A stretch of 64,000 bases of DNA from Piscicola geometra (Eukaryota; Annelida; Clitellata; Hirudinida; Piscicolidae), in assembly GCA_943735955.1 (NCBI GenBank), contig OX030969.1, forward strand, positions 795,991 to 859,990, read 5' to 3'. Of this stretch, positions 10,670-21,720 are shown piece after piece. The notes under the pieces were generated by a model. The model was not told the origin of the DNA and did not search any database. It saw only the letters and a program-made list of their open reading frames with translations. The stretch's first letter is position 1. Every line of letters begins with the position of its first letter. The translations under genes were made by a program, and so were the position numbers.

Positions 10670-10855
10670 TAACCATTCAGGTGTGTGTGCGCAGATGGCT
10701 GATGAGGCCGATCCTGGCACGGAAGGTTCGGGAACATGAAGGACATGGGATAAGTGGGACGTCTCCAGGAGGGTTGACAGTGCGGGCTTTTCGGACTTGC
10801 CTCTTCTTTTCAGCGGCGTTGATCCTGTTTGTTTCACAGGTCATGGTCATGAGAA
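10670..10855 (-). pseudogene. LINE C-terminal CCHH finger fragment
   Basis: Minus-strand frame ETNRINAAEKKRQVRKA, then CPSCSRTFRARIGLISHLRT: a C-x2-C...H-x3-H finger typical of the C-terminus of certain APE-type LINEs. Nearly identical at the nucleotide level to 51578-51790. 5'-truncated. Confidence 0.8.
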
Positions 10856-10879
10856 ATGTGGTTAAAGCTCCCAGAGAAA

Positions 10880-11346
10880 AAGAATAATCGGGAAGAAGAA
10901 GTGCTTTTTATATAATTTTATTAATTTTAATGAATGTAAATAATTTTTTAAAATATTTTTAATTAACAAATACTGAGAAGAGACTAATTAATTAATAAAT
11001 ATCAAATAAAAGACATGAAACTTTCGGAGTTGTATGTGAAATGTGGTTAGAGCTCCAAGGAGGAAAAGAATAATCGGGAAGAAGAAGTGCTTTTTAGATA
11101 ATTTTATTAATTTTAATGAATTTGTATAAAAATGTAAAAACAATTTTAATTAACATATACTAAGAAGAGACTAATTAATTAAGAAATAATGAATAATCTG
11201 GAGGAAGAAGTGCTAGGACTTCAGATTAAGCACTAGTGCAAAGCTTGCAAACTCCCACTGGAGGAAGAAGTGCTTTTTATTTAAAACTAATTAATTATTT
11301 TGATATTTTTTAGCAAATGTAGGAAATATCAAATAGAAGACATGAA
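10880..11346 (+). repeat. Tandem/dispersed unit containing GAAGAAGTGC
   Basis: Direct repeats of AATCGGGAAGAAGAAGTGCT followed by TTTATTAATTTTAATGAAT (near 10885 and 11070). A third partial unit (11205-11262) contains a degenerate zinc-ribbon start (EEVLGLQIKH, stop, CKACKLPL), linking the array to the POLR1H-like fragments on the other strand. Confidence 0.6.
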
Positions 11347-11505
11347 GTCGGTAACGACTCTCGGCTTGACCAATAATGAAAGGTCCTAGGTTCAAGTGCA
11401 ACCAATGCCCTAGTAACCCAAAAGCGCAAATGAAAACATGCAGCTTAAGTGGCCTGGAAGCCCGAAGGGGTTATACGCCACTATAATAATGCTCGTCATT
11501 ATTAA
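11347..11505 (+). mobile_element. SINE-A, tRNA-derived SINE
   Basis: One of four copies (also 22290-22472, 51172-51335 and, inverted, 60844-61031). Contains the B-box-like AGGTTCAAGTGC, the body CCTAGTAACCCAAAAGCGC, and the 3' stem-loop TAAGTGGCCTGGAAGCCCG... TACGCCACTATAATAAT, ending in ATT repeats. The 3' stem-loop is shared with LINE-A. Confidence 0.9.
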
Positions 11506-11700
11506 AAATAATCTGGAGGAAGAAGTGCTTTTTATATAGGACTAATTAATTATTTTTAATATTTTGTAGCAAGTTTAGGAAATATCAAATAGAAGACATG
11601 AATAATCCGAATGAAGAAGTGCTAAGGTGTCAGATTGAGCTCCAGTGCAAAGCTTGCAAGCACCCACTGGAGGAAGAAGTGTTTTTTACATAGATATCCT
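11506..11700 (+). repeat. Further GAAGAAGTGC units with zinc-ribbon start, copy 4
   Basis: At 11613-11671 the plus strand reads EEVLRCQIELQCKACKHPL, parallel to EEVPGPQFEHQCTACKHPL at 10188-10313. Repeated TAATTATTTTTAATATTTT spacers surround it. Confidence 0.55.
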
Positions 11701-12199
11701 ACAAACAACAAGTAGTATAGATACGCCCTCTGTATTAATCACCAATGCAAGAGACCGTCATTCTTCAAATACCCCAACATAGAAAGAAAAGTATCACGTG
11801 ACTTTGTTTATTTCTGTATCAAAAAGGGCGATATAAGATAATTGTATAATATAAAATATATTTATTATACTTACCATTCGTTAAGTCCAAACTGGATCTG
11901 TTTTACATTTCTGCTACAAATAACTAGAATATCGCCCATTCAATTTCTATTGGTTGGAAAGAAATATACCTAAAATTTGTTTGCATAATGTTGAAAATAA
12001 ACGGACTTATTATATTTTTAATGCATCCAATTTTATGTTAGACGATTTTCGACAATTATGTTTACATTTTCCATACACGGACTTAAAGTGGTTTAATGAT
12101 TTTTAAGGTCTCAGTTATCACATTTAATTTGAATTCTATTTTATTTATTTATTTAAAAAAAATTGAGTTGAATAAATTGATTTAGAAACTATTTCAAAT
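11701..12199. other. AT-rich DNA, nothing recognised
   Basis: May include the 5' end of the Merlin element that follows, but no terminal repeat was identified. Confidence 0.4.
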
Positions 12200-12767
12200 T
12201 CTCACAAGGAGACGGCCATAAAGTTTTTGCAGAGACACGGAGTGTTACATAGAGTTCGATTATGCAAAAATAATCATCAAATGAATCTAACAGAAGAAAG
12301 GTGGAGCTGCAGTAAAGCTCAGTGCAGGCAAAAAATTTCCCTCCGCAAAGGTACTTGGTTGGAGAACTCCAACTTGGAATTTAGAAAAATTATATTACTT
12401 TTTTATAGTTGGGCAACCAACCAAAGTACCACAAAGTTTTGCCTTAATGAGATAGGCGTTAGTTGCAAGACGTCTGTGGACTGGAAGAACTTCATCCGTG
12501 AAGTCTGCATCTGGAGGAGGGTGAGGACTCCAACAATAATAGGGGGCCAGGTCTACACGTCGAGATTGACGAGACCCTCATCTCTCGTCGCAAGCACCAC
12601 AAAGGCAGAATCCTTCCTCAGCAGTGGGTCTTTGGAGGGATATGCAGAGAGACTAAAGAAGTGTTTCTCTATGCAGTGCCGGATTGGACTGCAGACACTC
12701 TGCTGGGTGCCATCAAGACCTGCATTGCTCCCGGCTCAATCATTCTCTCAGACATGTGGGCTTCATA
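12200..12767 (+). pseudogene. Merlin (IS1595/ISXO2-like) transposase, 5' part
   Basis: Start frame from ATG 12227: RHGVLHRVRLCKNNHQ, CRQKISLRKGTWLENSNL, ILLFYSWATN, a zinc-ribbon-like N-terminus followed by the SIR(K)xGT(W) block of ISXO2 transposases. A one-base loss in the G run at 12542-12546 shifts the frame; the next frame reads GLHVEIDETLISRRKHHKGR (first catalytic Asp), WVFGGICRETKEVFLYAV, and IAPGSIILSDMWASY (second Asp). At 12767 the ORF is cut by a hAT insertion and resumes, in the same frame, at 17350. The copy was therefore already in place before the hAT arrived. Confidence 0.88.
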
Positions 12768-12794
12768 CATGGGCGGTGATCCTTTTTTTTAGTG

Positions 12795-13260
12795 GGGGGG
12801 TCCATCTTAATAGGGATCCCCCCACTTTTTTTCCATTTTGTATTCAAAAATGTCTATTTGGATATGAGCATAATCGTCAACCATGTCATAAAATTAAATG
12901 TTTATACAGTAATACATTGTGAGTATGTGTAATTATAGTGATAGCTGTCTAAAACAAAAATATTCTTTGTTTACTTAAATACTCCTTCACCTAGTTATTT
13001 TTATCACTATGGCGTAAGCAGCAATGCTAAGGGGGTCCTGGGGTCCATCTTAACATGGACACCCCTCAGTTTTTCAAATACAATATTTTCTCAACTCCAA
13101 TCTTAATACAAGCATAATCGACAACCATAGCATGAAACGGAATTTTTATTCAGCAATATATTTTGGGTAGGCGTAGTTAAAGTGATAGCTGCCTTAAGCT
13201 AAATTATTCTTTGCTTACTCAAATACTCATCCACCTACTCTTTTTTTATATTTATAAATT
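12795..13260. repeat. Tandem duplication near hAT-A 5' end
   Basis: Two diverged copies of about 240 bp (12795-13035, 13038-13260), each with GGTCCATCTTAA, GCATAATCG(T/A)CAACCAT and GTGATAGCTG. Probably subterminal repeats of the element. Confidence 0.75.
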
Positions 13261-13581
13261 TAAATTAATAAATTATATTTATAAAAATTAAATTTATGAT
13301 TATTCAATTTTCGCAAGCAGACATTCAGAATGATTTTCAGAAAATATCGGTTCCATTTTTGTTAGGGTTAGGGTTTACATTTTTATAAAAAATTCATTCA
13401 TATTGTGCTACTTATTTTGCATGGGCGATATTTATCGGGGGATTCTGAGGTCCACTTCAATACCGACCCTTTCAATTTTTTAGATGAACCAAAGTTATTG
13501 ACTTTCAAAAGGCTTCTTAAGTTAACTAAAGTTTACTACAAGTTTCATATCGCATAACTGCCAAAAAGAAATGCTGAGGCT

Positions 13582-14082
13582 TTAGCTCATTCTATCGTTA
13601 GAAACACTGTGTGCACTGTTAATGCCGAATCAAGCCAGTTTGGTGTTGTGGTTGACGGCACACAAGACTGCAATGGGTTAGAGCAGGAATCGATATACAT
13701 TCGTTTTTTTGATGAAGCTCTGAATGTTAATGAACAGTTTATTGGTTTATTCAGCCCACTAGACACGATCGGAAAAACATTATCTGCTGTAGTAAAAGAT
13801 GTTCTGATCAGAATTGGGCTACTTATAGAAAAACTAAGAGCTCAGACTTATGACGGCGCTTCTAACATGAACGGCCAAACTAATGGTTGTCAGGCTGTTA
13901 TCAGCAGTGAGCATCCGCTTGCATTGTTTTTCCACTGTTCTGCACAGTGTGCAAATCTTGTTGCCCAGCACACAGCTGCCGCAAATCCCTTTGTGTGCAA
14001 TTCACTTCAGTTTGTCCAAGAGTTAGGTGCTTTTTACAATCGTTCAAGGAAGGTCAAGAAGCAGTTTAGTGATGCTTTAGTG
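13582..14082 (+). pseudogene. hAT-A transposase, N-terminal half (ZMYM1-like)
   Basis: Protein reads SSQFGVVVDGTQDCNGLEQE (catalytic Asp in VDGTQD), AQTYDGASNMNGQTNGCQA (the YDGASNM block of the RNase H-like fold) and FFHCSAQCANLVAQ (C/H-x-A-H-x-L region). This is the DDE core of ZMYM1-type hAT transposases. It is interrupted at 14082 by hAT-B and continues in frame at 15875. The N-terminal domain before about 13580 is lost or unreadable. Confidence 0.85.
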
Positions 14083-14437
14083 CAGTGATGGGCACTCAAC
14101 TACTTTTGAGTAGTTGAACTTTTGCTAACTACTTAACTACTTTTGAGTAGTTAAACTACTTGTTAACTACTAACTACTTTTCAATAGTTAAACTTTTAGG
14201 GCTACTTTTCAGTAGTTGGAGTAGTTAACTACATTTCAACTACTTTTTCTCAAAGTTAAGCATATATTATATCGACACCGGCTGTAATACTTAACAGTCA
14301 ATAACTTACTGTTATATTCATATTACTGATTATGTCTACATAGGTAAGACAGAGGAGACAAATATAATTGTCATTAATAACACTGTGTAATTTTCTTGAT
14401 ATCAGAACAGTCAACACAAAAACAATGGAAGTATTTA

Positions 14438-14586
<149 letters not shown>

Positions 14587-14835
14587 TTTTTTACCATTTA
14601 ATTATCCTAACCAGTACATGGTACTTGAATACCACCAGCAATTAAGCAGTAAATACATATATATATATATAAATATATAAATACATATATATATATATAT
14701 TTAAGTGGTACAAATATTCATAATATTTTTAAAACTCAGAGTGATTACAATAAAATGGCCAGTTTAAAACAGTTTTTAGAGTTTTATAACACAAAGACAA
14801 ATAAAAGACAGTTTTATAAGTTTTACACTATAGCG

Positions 14836-15357
14836 TTACTCTTTAATAACGCTCTCCGCTTTGGTTACTTGCCTTAAGAAGACAAGTTTTTCAAATATGC
14901 TGTCAGAAAGTTTACAACGCCTTGGAACCAGAATTTGTCCAGCAGCACTGAACAACCTTTCGACTGCAGCACTACTGGGCAAGGATGCATTACATTTCAG
15001 AAAGGCATTACACAGTCGAGGAAATTCAAATAGAACTTTTAGTTCAGTGTCAGCACTAGAAAGATATTTATGAATTTCTTCTTCAATGCGTCTGTCAACA
15101 GTAGTGTGAGTATCATTGCTTCTTGTCACAAAGTAATACAAGTCATCAATCGGCTCTTCTTCTGATCTAAAAACTGGGGCTACCCTTCTGATCTAAAAAC
15201 TGGGGATAACCTTCAGATGCTTCAGGAAATTAGAGCTTGACGAGATATTTCCACTAATCTGAACTCCACAACAATGCTTACACGTTGCGACGAAATTTTG
15301 TTCGTCAGATTGGATATTTGGGTTTTTAAAATGTTCTTTTACTACTGCTGAATTCAT
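14836..15357 (-). pseudogene. hAT-B mini-transposase: BED finger plus hAT dimerisation domain
   Basis: From ATG 15357 a single frame runs to a stop at 14836, with one internal TAG near 15198. The N-terminal part shows a BED-type finger (FVATCKHCCGVQISG, NFLKHLK). The C-terminal part (DTELKVLFEFPRLCN, SSAAVERLFSAAGQI, RRCKLSD, KLVFLR) is the hAT family dimerisation region. The whole DDE catalytic core between them is absent. The internal stop lies in a duplicated block, CCCAGTTTTTAGATCAGAAG, two copies side by side, so it may have arisen with that duplication. Such a product could bind DNA and dimerise but not cut; that is inference. Confidence 0.75.
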
Positions 15358-15539
15358 GATGCAATACTAGCAGAAAACTAGCAAGGGCCAAACTAACAGT
15401 TTATTTTAATTATTTTTATTTCAATAAACAATTTTTTACCATGGGATTTCCCAGTGATGGGCACTTCAACTGATATTTATAAATGTGGTTTTTTTGTAGA
15501 CAAAATTATCTTTTAACTACTTTTAAGTAATTAAACTAC

Positions 15540-15850
15540 TTTGAGAGTTTAAAGAGTTTTTGAGTAGTTAAACTTTTTGCCTTAACTACTTTTGAGTAGT
15601 TAAACTTTTTGCCTTAACTACTTTTGAGTAGTTAAACTTTTTGCCTTAACTACTTTTGAGTAGTTAAACTTTTTGCCTTAACTACTTTTGAGTAGTTAAA
15701 CTTTTTGCCTTAACTACTTTTGAGTAGTTAAACTTTTTGCCTTAACTACTTTTGAGTAGTTGAACTTTTTGTCTTAACTACTTTTGAGTAGTTAAACTTT
15801 TTGCCTTAACTACTTTTGAGTAGTTAAACTACGTACTACTAAGTAGTTAA
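15540..15850. repeat. hAT-B subterminal palindromic array
   Basis: About eight to nine tandem 32-bp units of TTTTTGCCTTAACTACTTTT and GAGTAGTTAAAC. Each holds the inverted repeat AACTACT...AGTAGTT. Related single motifs occur at the other end (14095-14245). Confidence 0.9.
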
Positions 15851-15866
15851 CTACTGCCCATCTTTG

Positions 15867-16930
15867 CTTTAGTGTCTCTTATAATTGACTTTCTTGATGA
15901 GCCACTGAATAAAAAGTATAGTATAAAACTTCTTTGTCTTACAAGATGGCTGACCAGAGTATCTACAGTGTCTTCTGTGCTTGAACATTATGAAGTGGTA
16001 CTTGTTAGCTTGGAATCATTTGCTTCCAATGGTACTGCTGATGAAACAGCTGTGAAGGCTTGAGGCCTTTTTTTAACAAGGCACTACTGCACTGGCCCTC
16101 AAGGTAGTTGATTTGGTGTTTTCACATCTGGAAGAGTTGAACAATTCGTTGCAATTAGAAAGTGCCAAGGTCAGTGGAATGGTTGCAGTGACTTATTCAG
16201 TTGTGCAAGAACTGCGTCACCTACGATCAGATGAACAGTTTAATGCCATTTTCAGAAATGTCAACAGTATGGTTTTGGCATATGATCTCAGGCCGATTGC
16301 TGTACCTCGGGTGCAAAATCCGTTACAAAAGTATTGTGGGCTGGGACCAGCTTATGTAGCAGCAAAACCAGAGGAACATTATCGAGCAGCATATCACGCT
16401 GTCATAGACATTGCAATCATGCAACTCACAAAATGGTTCAATCGAGATTCTCCTGGTTTGCGTTCATACTTGCAGCTGGAGACAATTTTGCTAACTGGTG
16501 AAGTGAACCATGATATTTGCAAGCAGTATCGTGAGTTAAATGAAACTGGTCTTTGTTCACAGTTAACTTTGTTTAAAGACCAGAATGAACTTTACCACAA
16601 ACGCAAAAATAATGCGAGCTATGATCCCGGAAGTCAGACATCTGTTTCATTAGGTTGAAAGATTGATCAGGTTGATGCTTGTGTGTCCAACAACGTCATG
16701 TACTGCAGAAAATTCTTTTAGTGCTTTGCGACGTCTTAAGACTTAGTTGCAGGCACCTATGACACAGCCTCGCTTGAATTCGCTGGCCGTTTGTCATGCA
16801 CATCCGGATATACTAAAAAGGCTAGCAGAAGAATTTGCTAGTCACTCAGACATACGAAGGGGTCTTTTTGGAAATTGGAGTAAAAGAGCTGTGAGGAGAG
16901 GGCAGGAGAACAGGCAGAAAGGGTAAAAAA
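15867..16930 (+). pseudogene. hAT-A transposase, C-terminal half
   Basis: Continues SLIIDFLDEPLNKKYS and LLCLTRWLTRV (the conserved TRW of hAT), breaks at a stop and frameshift near 16062, resumes 16113-16658 (VTYSVVQELRHLRSDEQF, GEVNHDICKQY) and ends with LMLVCPTTSCTAENSFSALR and RLNSLAVCHAH, the C-terminal dimerisation motif. At least three frame breaks or stops. A second copy of the last part lies at 21320-21560. Confidence 0.85.
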
Positions 16931-17269
16931 AAATTCCCAATGTATATTTGTTTATAACTTTGGCAAATTTAAATCTATTTGTAATTTTTTTTACTATTTG
17001 ACTCAGAAATGAATGGAAAACAAGATGTTATAAAATTTATTTGATTGGTTGATGGCTAGTTGTAAATGAATTTATATAGATGACAAATAATAAAAGGTAC
17101 TAAAATCGCTATTGTTTTTCTTCAAATCGCTCAAAGTGGCAATAGAAATGTATTTTGATTGAGTATAAAAATTGTTTTTCAATGTTTGGTGATACAAATA
17201 TTAGTAGTTGATACAAAAATAATTTTCACTACATCAAACAATACCAAATAGCATCGCTTGTACTGTATT
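16931..17269. other. hAT-A 3' non-coding region
   Basis: AT-rich sequence between the hAT-A transposase and its 3' terminal repeat; also seen beside the copy at 21560-21720. Confidence 0.6.
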
Positions 17270-17341
17270 GGGCGATACCGGTTCTTTGATTCCAACGCTG
17301 GGGAGAACCCCCCCAAGATTTTCCGCAGATCGCCGCCCCTG

Positions 17342-17620
17342 GCTTCATATAACAAAATAGAAGAGATTGATGGAATGGGTTATAGGCACATAACTGTAAA
17401 TCATTCCACCAACTTTGTTGACCTTTCTACTGGAGCCCACACACAGACTATCGAGAGTTTGGGGAACAAGCTGAAAAGAAGGAGTAAGAAAGAAGCAGGA
17501 TCTGCTAGAAGTCTGCTGGACAGCTATCTAGCAGAGTTTATGTGGAGGCAGAACAATAAGAATAATGATCTTTTTATTACTATTTTGAAAGACATAAGTG
17601 AGTTTGATCTTAAATATTAA
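17342..17620 (+). pseudogene. Merlin transposase, 3' part
   Basis: Restarts after the hAT-A target duplication in the frame left at 12767. Reads YNKIEEIDGMGYRHITVNHS, NFVDLSTGAHTQTIESLGNK (third catalytic Glu in TIES) and LLDSYLAEFMWRQ, the C-terminal hallmarks of ISXO2/Merlin transposases (VNHSxNFVD; YLAEFMWR). The usual Trp after TIES is Gly here. Stop at 17618-17620. Confidence 0.9.
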
Positions 17621-17860
17621 GTTAATTGAATATTTAAAAATTACTTTTATTACTATTTTAAAAGACTGTTTATGAATTTGATCATACATATTAAGTTATT
17701 TAATTATAAACAATTACTTTTTCATTAGTATTTTAAGACTGTTTTGTAAGTTTGATCCTATACATTAAGTTAATAAAATATGATACAATGACTTTTTTAT
17801 TAATATTAAAGATTGTTTTGTGAGTTTTATTTTAAGTTAAATAAATAATTATTGTTTAGC
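17600..17860. repeat. Imperfect ~75-bp tandem repeat
   Basis: Three to four diverged units of GACTGTTTTGTAAGTTTGAT, ATTAAGTTAA and TTACTTTTT motifs. The first unit overlaps the end of the Merlin ORF. Confidence 0.6.
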
Positions 17861-17869
17861 GTCCATCAT

Positions 17870-19990
17870 GGCGGCATGGCGCTCAGTTGTTACTGTTTTG
17901 AACGTTGAATTTTCTGATGGCTAGACGGTTTTTTATGAGTGGAATAGTACATTTTTTTTAAAATTTAAATTCTTTTCTTTCCTAATTTCCATTCTATTAT
18001 GTATTCTAGGGACTTTTTAATTGAACTCTCTTTTTTCGCTAAACTTCCTAAAAGTAGTGTGAGACGTAGGGCTTTTAATTTACAGATCTTAGATCATAAA
18101 TTTATTAGAAATTATTAAAAAAATGAAAAACTTATCCTTTCTAACCCTAATCCTAACCTAGATAAAACTACTAACACACAATTGAATTATAAATTAAACT
18201 CTATTATTAATAAAAAATCTTCTAAATTAACTTATCATAAAGAATCTGATAATAATAATAAAATAAACTATGGTAATAAGAATAAAATAAATAATGATAA
18301 TAAGAATAAAATAAATAATGAGAATACGAAAAAAATAAATAATGATAATAATAATAAAATAAATAATGTTAATAATGATAAAATAAATAATGAGAATAAT
18401 AATAAAGTTAACTTCAATAATATTATCTCTAAAAATACTAATTTAGAGTTTGGCCTCCTAAATACAAGATCACTTAATAATGAGTCACTCTATATCTCTG
18501 ATCTAATTACTTCTAACTCTTTAGACTTTTGTATTTTAACTGAAACTTGGCATGAATCTGCTTCATCACCCTCAGTTATTGCTTCTACTCCTTCTGGTTT
18601 TTCCTTTGTTGAACTTGCTCGACCTCCAACTAACCCTCTTTCTCCTCGACACTCTTCATATGGTGGTATATGTATTTTACTTAAATCCTTGTATTCTATC
18701 TCTGTTGACTCTTCTGTTCATTTTTCATCTTTTGAATGTCTTTATACTACTGTAAAACTTTCTTCTTTCAAATTTAATTTAGCTGCTATCTATAGACCTC
18801 CTAACAGTTCCTTACCTCAATTTCTAGATGATTTTCATAATCTCTCTGAATTCCTTTATTCTTTATCTTGTCCATTTTTTATTCTTGGAGACTTTAATAT
18901 CTCAACTAATAAACCTTCTGACTTTTATGTTGCTAAGTTTCTTGAAATTCTTTCTCTTTTTAATTTATCTCATGCACTTGGTAATACTCTTGACTTTGTA
19001 ATTTCTTCTAATTATAGCAAAATTAATGATTTAAAATCTATTCCACTCCACTTTACTGACCACTACTTTATATCTTTTAAACTATCTCTTGCCCAGCCTT
19101 TTTCTAACTTCCCCTCTTCTAATTGTTAAGCGCTCTTGGTCTAATTTTGATAAAATAAATTTTACTAAATGCTTTCTTTCTTCTGACTTTTGTTCTAAAT
19201 CTTTTACTGATGTGGATAGTTTTATGGATAATTTCAATCTTACTCTATCTTCCTTTTAGATATTTTTGCTCCATTTAAAACTTTCCGGTATCGTCTATTC
19301 TCTAAAAAATCCCCATGGTATGATTGTGAGTGCACGACTTTGAAGCGACTAGTTCGCAAGTATGAACGAATTTATCGATCTACTCTTTCTGTATCCTGTT
19401 TGAATAAATGGCAAAATTGTTTCCACCTCCTTCATCTTTCTCTTCTCAAGATTATCATAATTACATAACAAATAAAGTAGAAACAATAAGGTCTAATTTT
19501 AACACTAATACCTCTATTCCTAGTCCTAATAATTATATTAACAATAGTGAATTTAATTTTGTCAGTTTTTCTTCAATTTCTCTACCTGACCTATTCTTAA
19601 CTATTAATTCCATGTCTACATCTTTTTTTAAATTTTTTTATAGTCTTTATTGATCACGGTTTGACAGACGCAGGCCATGTAAACATCTACCTGTTCTCTT
19701 GACATAATTCCAACTTATTTGATTAAAGAATTGTCTGATATTTTTTACCCTATAATTCTTTTCATTGTTTATCTGTCTCTCTCTACATCTAAATTTCCGA
19801 CTTTATATAAAGCTTCTATTATCATACCTACTTTAAAAAATAATTCATTAGACCCTACTCAAATTTCTAACTATAGACCTATTTCCAATCTATCATTCAT
19901 ATCTAAAATAATAGAAAAAGTAGTTTATCAACAAATCTATTTATATTTAAATGTTAACTCCCTTATACCTTATTTACAATCTAGGTTTCG
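17870..19990 (+). pseudogene. LINE-B, APE endonuclease and partial reverse transcriptase
   Basis: ORF from 18182 to 19129 begins with an Asn/Lys-rich low-complexity segment and then shows an APE-type endonuclease: FGLLNTRSLNNES, FCILTETWH, GGICILLK, LAAIYRPPNSS, FFILGDFNIS, LDFVISSN and FTDHYFISFKL (H of the catalytic DH). Frame breaks follow. 19719-19990 gives the start of a reverse transcriptase (PTLKNNSLDPTQISNYRPIS, NLSFISKIIEKVV). The copy stops at about 19990, where an inverted LINE-B end begins. The 5' edge is uncertain. A CR1/L2/Jockey-group affinity is inferred. Confidence 0.85.
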
Positions 19991-19991
19991 T

Positions 19992-21115
19992 TCAATCAAT
20001 CAATCACTAATGATTTGTATAGCGCCCTTTACTAAGTGAACAAAAGCGCTCTTCAAATAAATTTGTTAAATAAAACGGTTTTTAGACCACTACCAATATA
20101 AGTATATATATATCAATTTTAATATATAAAAATAAACAAACAATCAACCTCAATAATCCAACCTCACCCACACCACCATGACAATCACCGCCAAAAAATC
20201 ACTATCACCACCAATAAAAATTCAATAATCACTACAGTACCAACATTCAAACCACAGCACAATCATCACCACATCATCCTCAAAACAACAAAACACAATC
20301 ATCATTCTTCTCAATTTTCTGTCTTGCCACTGGTGCCGGGGCTGCGAAAGAGGGTGAAGCAGAAGTCCTTGCCAACACTGGTACTGCTGCTGCTATGAAA
20401 GGATTTCTCCTTTATGTCGCAGCTCACTTGATTCCCTGCGGCCATCTTGGTCTGCTGCGGCCATTCCTTGACAGATTCAAAACAATCAAATTTCGCACTA
20501 GAAACATTCTAATTAATTAAATTTAATTTTATTTAGACTTCAAATTCTAAAATTGTAATATATTATACCCAAAACCATATATTCTACAAATATTTGAGAC
20601 GACATGAGCGCAAATTTAAAGGTAAAATGATATCAAGAATTGAAGAAATAGAATCATTAAAATATATTAGAAACTCATCAACATCAGTGAAACCATTAAA
20701 ACTAAAATATTTATATAGTAGAGTAAATGTGTTCTTATTAAATTTTGTCCAGTTTTTGCTATACATTTTGATAGTAGTATTATTAAGGTTATTATTTAGA
20801 TTATATTTGAAGTTAATTAGATAGTGATACAACGAGTGAAATTTGGTGGTAGATATATCAGATATTTTAGAAAGTGAAGAAGTTATTAAAAATCAATAGT
20901 ATTTCCAGAGGAATGGGTTGGAGTGGATATATGTTGTGTTAAGTTGAAAGTATTGAGTACCTGGATGAATTTGGAAACATAGGTATCAGTGGGTTTATTA
21001 TAATGAAGATTAAAGTCATCTAGGATGAAGAAAGGAGTAGATAGGGAAAAGACATATTCAGTTAGGTTAGAGAACTCATCAATAAATTTAGAGATTGACC
21101 ACTAGGAGGACGATA
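19992..21115 (-). pseudogene. LINE-B, second copy, inverted, internally deleted
   Basis: Minus strand: endonuclease piece (FFILDDFNLHYNKPTD, NTIDF) at 20870-21090, with Asp replacing the Gly of GDFN; then a linker ORF (20832-20584: YFSFNGFTDVDEFLIYFND); then, after a gap, the 3' hairpin and TGATTGATTGA tail (20060-19992). The reverse transcriptase is gone. The gap 20110-20560 holds unrelated sequence. Confidence 0.7.
20300..20470 (-). repeat. Unknown repeat R2, copy 1
   Basis: GC-rich block with an open minus-strand frame (SSSSTSVGKDFCFTLFRSPG). It shares AGT-TTGGCAAGG and TTCTGC-TTCACCCT with the tandem units at 39340-39560. No family recognised. Confidence 0.4.
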
Positions 21116-21118
21116 TAT

Positions 21119-21305
21119 GGCGAGCGGGTTGGCTTAGATGGTAAGTCGTTAGACCTGCAACTTAAAGGTCGCCAGTTCAAATCCCTGTACAGCCAACCGT
21201 GAGCTATCATATACCTAGTGTATATGATGCGGTGTTTCACGACTTATGTCGTGTGAGTGGCGCTTCAGTTGCGTGCCCGGGCGCTATACAAAACTGACAT
21301 TTTTT
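21119..21305 (+). mobile_element. SINE-B, full-length copy
   Basis: tRNA head with acceptor halves GTTGGCT and AGCCAAC that pair perfectly, an A-box-like TGGCTTAGATGG, anticodon-arm GACCT/AGGTC pairing, and B-box AGTTCAAATCC. The body holds CTATCATATACCTAG and GTTTCACGAC, then TGAGTGGCGC; ATTT-repeat tail. Inserted just before a hAT-A fragment. Confidence 0.88.
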
Positions 21306-21319
21306 ATTTATTTATTTAA

Positions 21320-21720
21320 TATGTGCTGCAGAAAGATCTTTTAGTGCTTTGCGGCGTCTTAAGACTTGGTCGCGTGCCTCGCGTGACACAGCCTCGCTTG
21401 AACTCACTGGCTGTTTGTCATGCACATCAGGATATACTTGACAGTCTGGATTTAAAAAGGCTAGCAAAAGAATTTTCCAGTTGGTCAGACATTCGAAGGG
21501 GTTTTTTTGAAAATTGGAGTCAACGAGCTGTGGGTTAAGGGTCGGAGGACAGGCAGAGAGGGTATTTTATGTTATCTAAATATACACTGTGAGGCCAAAA
21601 AATATTTGCCATTGTATATTTGTTTATAACTTTGGCAAATTTGAATCGATTTGTTATTTTTATAAACTATTTGACTCAAAAATGAATGGAAAAAAATATG
21701 TTATAAAATTTATTTTGATT
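21320..21720 (+). pseudogene. hAT-A fragment, transposase C-terminus
   Basis: Reads SFSALRRLKTWSR in one frame and VTQPRLNSLAVCHAHQDI, KRLAKEFSSWSDIRRGFF in the next; near-identical to 16690-16920. The 3' non-coding part also matches that copy. Confidence 0.8.
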
